Source: Clostridium estertheticum (GTDB lineage Bacteria; Bacillota; Clostridia; Clostridiales; Clostridiaceae). Taken from it: a stretch of 64,000 nt of DNA. The notes below the pieces were generated by a model. It saw only the letters and a program-made list of their open reading frames with translations, did not search any database and was not told where the DNA came from. Shown in pieces: positions 62,613-64,000 of the stretch (position 1 is its first letter; each line of letters begins with the position of its first letter). The position numbers and the translations under genes were made by a program. The stretch spans positions 3,927,001-3,991,000 of the forward strand of contig NZ_JAAMNH020000001.1 in assembly GCF_011065935.2 (NCBI RefSeq), read 5' to 3'.

Positions 62613-62811
62613 TTTTGTCACCTTCCTAATAAAATATTATATTAATAATTAATAAATGCTAAAGATGAATATTTAAGCTTATTAGCAATTATAAATAAAT
62701 TATATCATAGATTTTAGCCATATGTGGAAATTTTTATTAAAATTACCTTTTCTGCTCATAATAAGCTATCATATTAATAGAATTATTTTACTTTTTTTGC
62801 ATAATAAAAAC

Positions 62812-63328
62812 ACATTGGGTAACAATATCTAATGTGTAGGTTTAGATCGGTTGAGCGAAGAGTATTACGAGGTTATAAATAGCTTTTTAATATTCGGCCA
62901 AAGGTGTACACTAGGTCGTTATGGCTTAATGTATGCCAGCGGGAAGATCATTACTTGTCTTGAAAAGGTTGTATGTTTGCATAACTGTGTATATAGGATC
63001 TTAATAGATGTTTAATGGTCGAGCTAAGACTAGATTGTGTGCCGCAGGCTCCAGTTGTAGTGTATAACATTATGTTTGCGTTATACTTTATTAATTAACT
63101 ATGATGATAAGAGTTAGGGATTGTATATAGTCGGAAGATTATCTATGTTCTCCAAGGTACATCTTTTAATCGAGCAAAGATGTATGCATGTTGTGTAATG
63201 CTTATATATAGTCGAAAGATTATCCTTAGGTGTGTAGGGATGTGTATATGTTGTAGTGTAGATTGTTCTGAGCTTTCAATATATCCTAGGATAGGGCAGG
63301 TTTTAGCTAAACCTGCCCTTAACATTTT
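62812..63328 (+). ncRNA. Large structured non-coding RNA, copy 2
   Basis: About 517 bases with no convincing gene. A CATAAT at 62800-62805 may be the -10, and the terminator GGGCAGGTTT-TAGCT-AAACCTGCCC (63294-63318) ends it. It contains TATTCGGCCAAAGGTGTA (62891-62908), GTCGAGCTAAGA (63018-63029), GCCGCAGG, TCGAGCAAAGATGT and a 33-base block (63233-63265), all in the order of copy 1. Motifs of the type TCGAG..AAGA and TGCCG recur along each copy, suggesting repeated hairpin modules. Short frames on both strands here are chance. Confidence 0.7.
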
Positions 63329-63377
63329 TAATAACAAATTCAACCAAATAATATTTCTATAAAGTAACTTTTTTACT

Positions 63378-64000
63378 TCACGCTAATTGCCCAAAACTTA
63401 CATACCATTTAGAATATGTGGTTCCTTCCCCATCTTTATAAGTACCCTTATTATCCTTCACCATAATTGTTGCTCTTTTATTTATCTTATAAATGAAGCC
63501 ATTATATTTTTTATTCTCCCGAGTGAAGCTCACCTTTTGTCCTATCTTAAAACCGTAATCCAACGAAATTATCTCCTTTTGACTTGGTAATTGATGATAT
63601 ACATCTGTATGAGCAAATATATTATTAACCATAGTTTTAAACCTGCGCTTTTTACAACTAGATTCACTATAAAGATGAAACTCTATTAAATGGCATAACT
63701 CATGTTCAAAAACTACTTGAAATGCCTCTAAGGAATCCGCTGTATTTATACCGGATACTATCTTGTCCCTATCTACCTTATAATATTGAAAAAAGAATTT
63801 TATGCCCATCCTTATTTCATAAGTTTTTTCGGTTTCCTGTAATAGTTTTATTTTCCTACTATATATGGTTTTTCCTGCAGCGGTGGTCATTCTAGTAGAT
63901 AAAGAAAAAGTTATACTTTCCTTGAAATTGTCTCTAAAATAATAATTAAAAAATACTTCATCATACAAATGGAATAAAATTTTTATGTCCTGATTTGACA
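63378..64000 (-). CDS. SprT-like zinc metalloprotease, partial (5' end outside)
   Basis: The frame stays open to the window edge (translated upstream of TTG 63968: SNQDIKILFHLYDEVFF), so the true start is outside. The zinc motif is HELCHLIEFH. A C-terminal SH3-like segment (KIGQKVSFTRENKKYNGFIY, MVKDNKGTY) follows. SprT-type proteins act on DNA-protein adducts or unknown targets. At least 207 residues are visible, and a longer N-terminus is expected. Confidence 0.75.
   Translation of the reverse strand, partial: SNQDIKILFHLYDEVFFNYYFRDNFKESITFSLSTRMTTAAGKTIYSRKIKLLQETEKTYEIRMGIKFFFQYYKVDRDKIVSGINTADSLEAFQVVFEHELCHLIEFHLYSESSCKKRRFKTMVNNIFAHTDVYHQLPSQKEIISLDYGFKIGQKVSFTRENKKYNGFIYKINKRATIMVKDNKGTYKDGEGTTYSKWYVSFGQLA

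Noticed and set aside
61465..63328. tmRNA, RNase P RNA or SRP RNA as identity of the two long RNAs.
   Set aside because: No tRNA-like end or CCA, no recognisable P4 core, and two diverged copies in tandem would be unusual for these single-copy RNAs.
63143..63362. Short frames on both strands inside the second non-coding RNA copy.
   Set aside because: No ribosome binding site, overlapping on opposite strands, unusual composition, and no matching frame in copy 1.

Overview
The window is AT-rich, low-GC Gram-positive DNA and reads as a spore-forming Clostridium (Clostridiaceae). Support comes from a V-type ATPase operon, SpoVB- and YtgP-type flippases, a GerMN lipoprotein, a DacF-like carboxypeptidase, YhaO/YhaN, strong AGGAGG ribosome binding sites, many TTG and GTG starts, and tight intrinsic terminators. 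No rRNA, tRNA or CRISPR array was seen. The species cannot be fixed from this stretch.

Layout. 1-15.4 kb is housekeeping chromosome, mostly on the minus strand: V-ATPase subunits I and G/H, a B12-type radical SAM protein overlapping a methyltransferase, a zinc phospholipase C-like protein, a membrane beta-propeller, a rubrerythrin-like protein, two convergent lipid flippases, a pseudouridine synthase, an M20 peptidase and a long FtsA-like protein. 15.5-32.8 kb is an accessory region inserted at the 3' end of a UvrD-like helicase gene. That 3' end is present three times: a decayed 46-base scrap near 15.5 kb, an apparently perfect 404-bp copy at 16336-16739, and the intact gene at 32809-34860. 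The larger island (16740-32808) has a tyrosine integrase beside the helicase. Its cargo includes small unknown genes, phage-structural-like genes, a HEPN plus two membrane-protein trio (a candidate defence module), a second short recombinase with a repeat array, an IS21-family element between two truncated genes, conjugation-like membrane proteins, a 25-residue peptide gene and an XRE regulator.

34.9-51.6 kb is again ordinary chromosome: nicotinate phosphoribosyltransferase, a HesB-like protein, Ndk, then a minus-strand operon from about 44.3 to 38.0 kb that starts with a cobalamin riboswitch. That operon encodes EcfT, a fused double EcfA ATPase, an S component, a sortase-anchored DUF4430 plus alpha/alpha-toroid surface protein and a second DUF4430 protein. 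Together they look like a surface corrinoid-capture and uptake system. Three related palindromes of about 186 to 223 bp lie in intergenic gaps at 36.9, 48.4 and 50.3 kb.

51.6-64 kb carries an EamA transporter, a PEPCK-like P-loop protein, topoisomerase III, the YhaN/YhaO pair, threonine aldolase, a GerMN lipoprotein and a SprT-like protein cut by the window edge. Two long related sequences (61465-61912 and 62812-63328) flank the GerMN gene. Both lack a convincing reading frame, share conserved blocks and end in plus-strand terminators, so they look like two members of a large structured non-coding RNA family. With the cobalamin operon and the HEPN trio they are the parts most worth following up.
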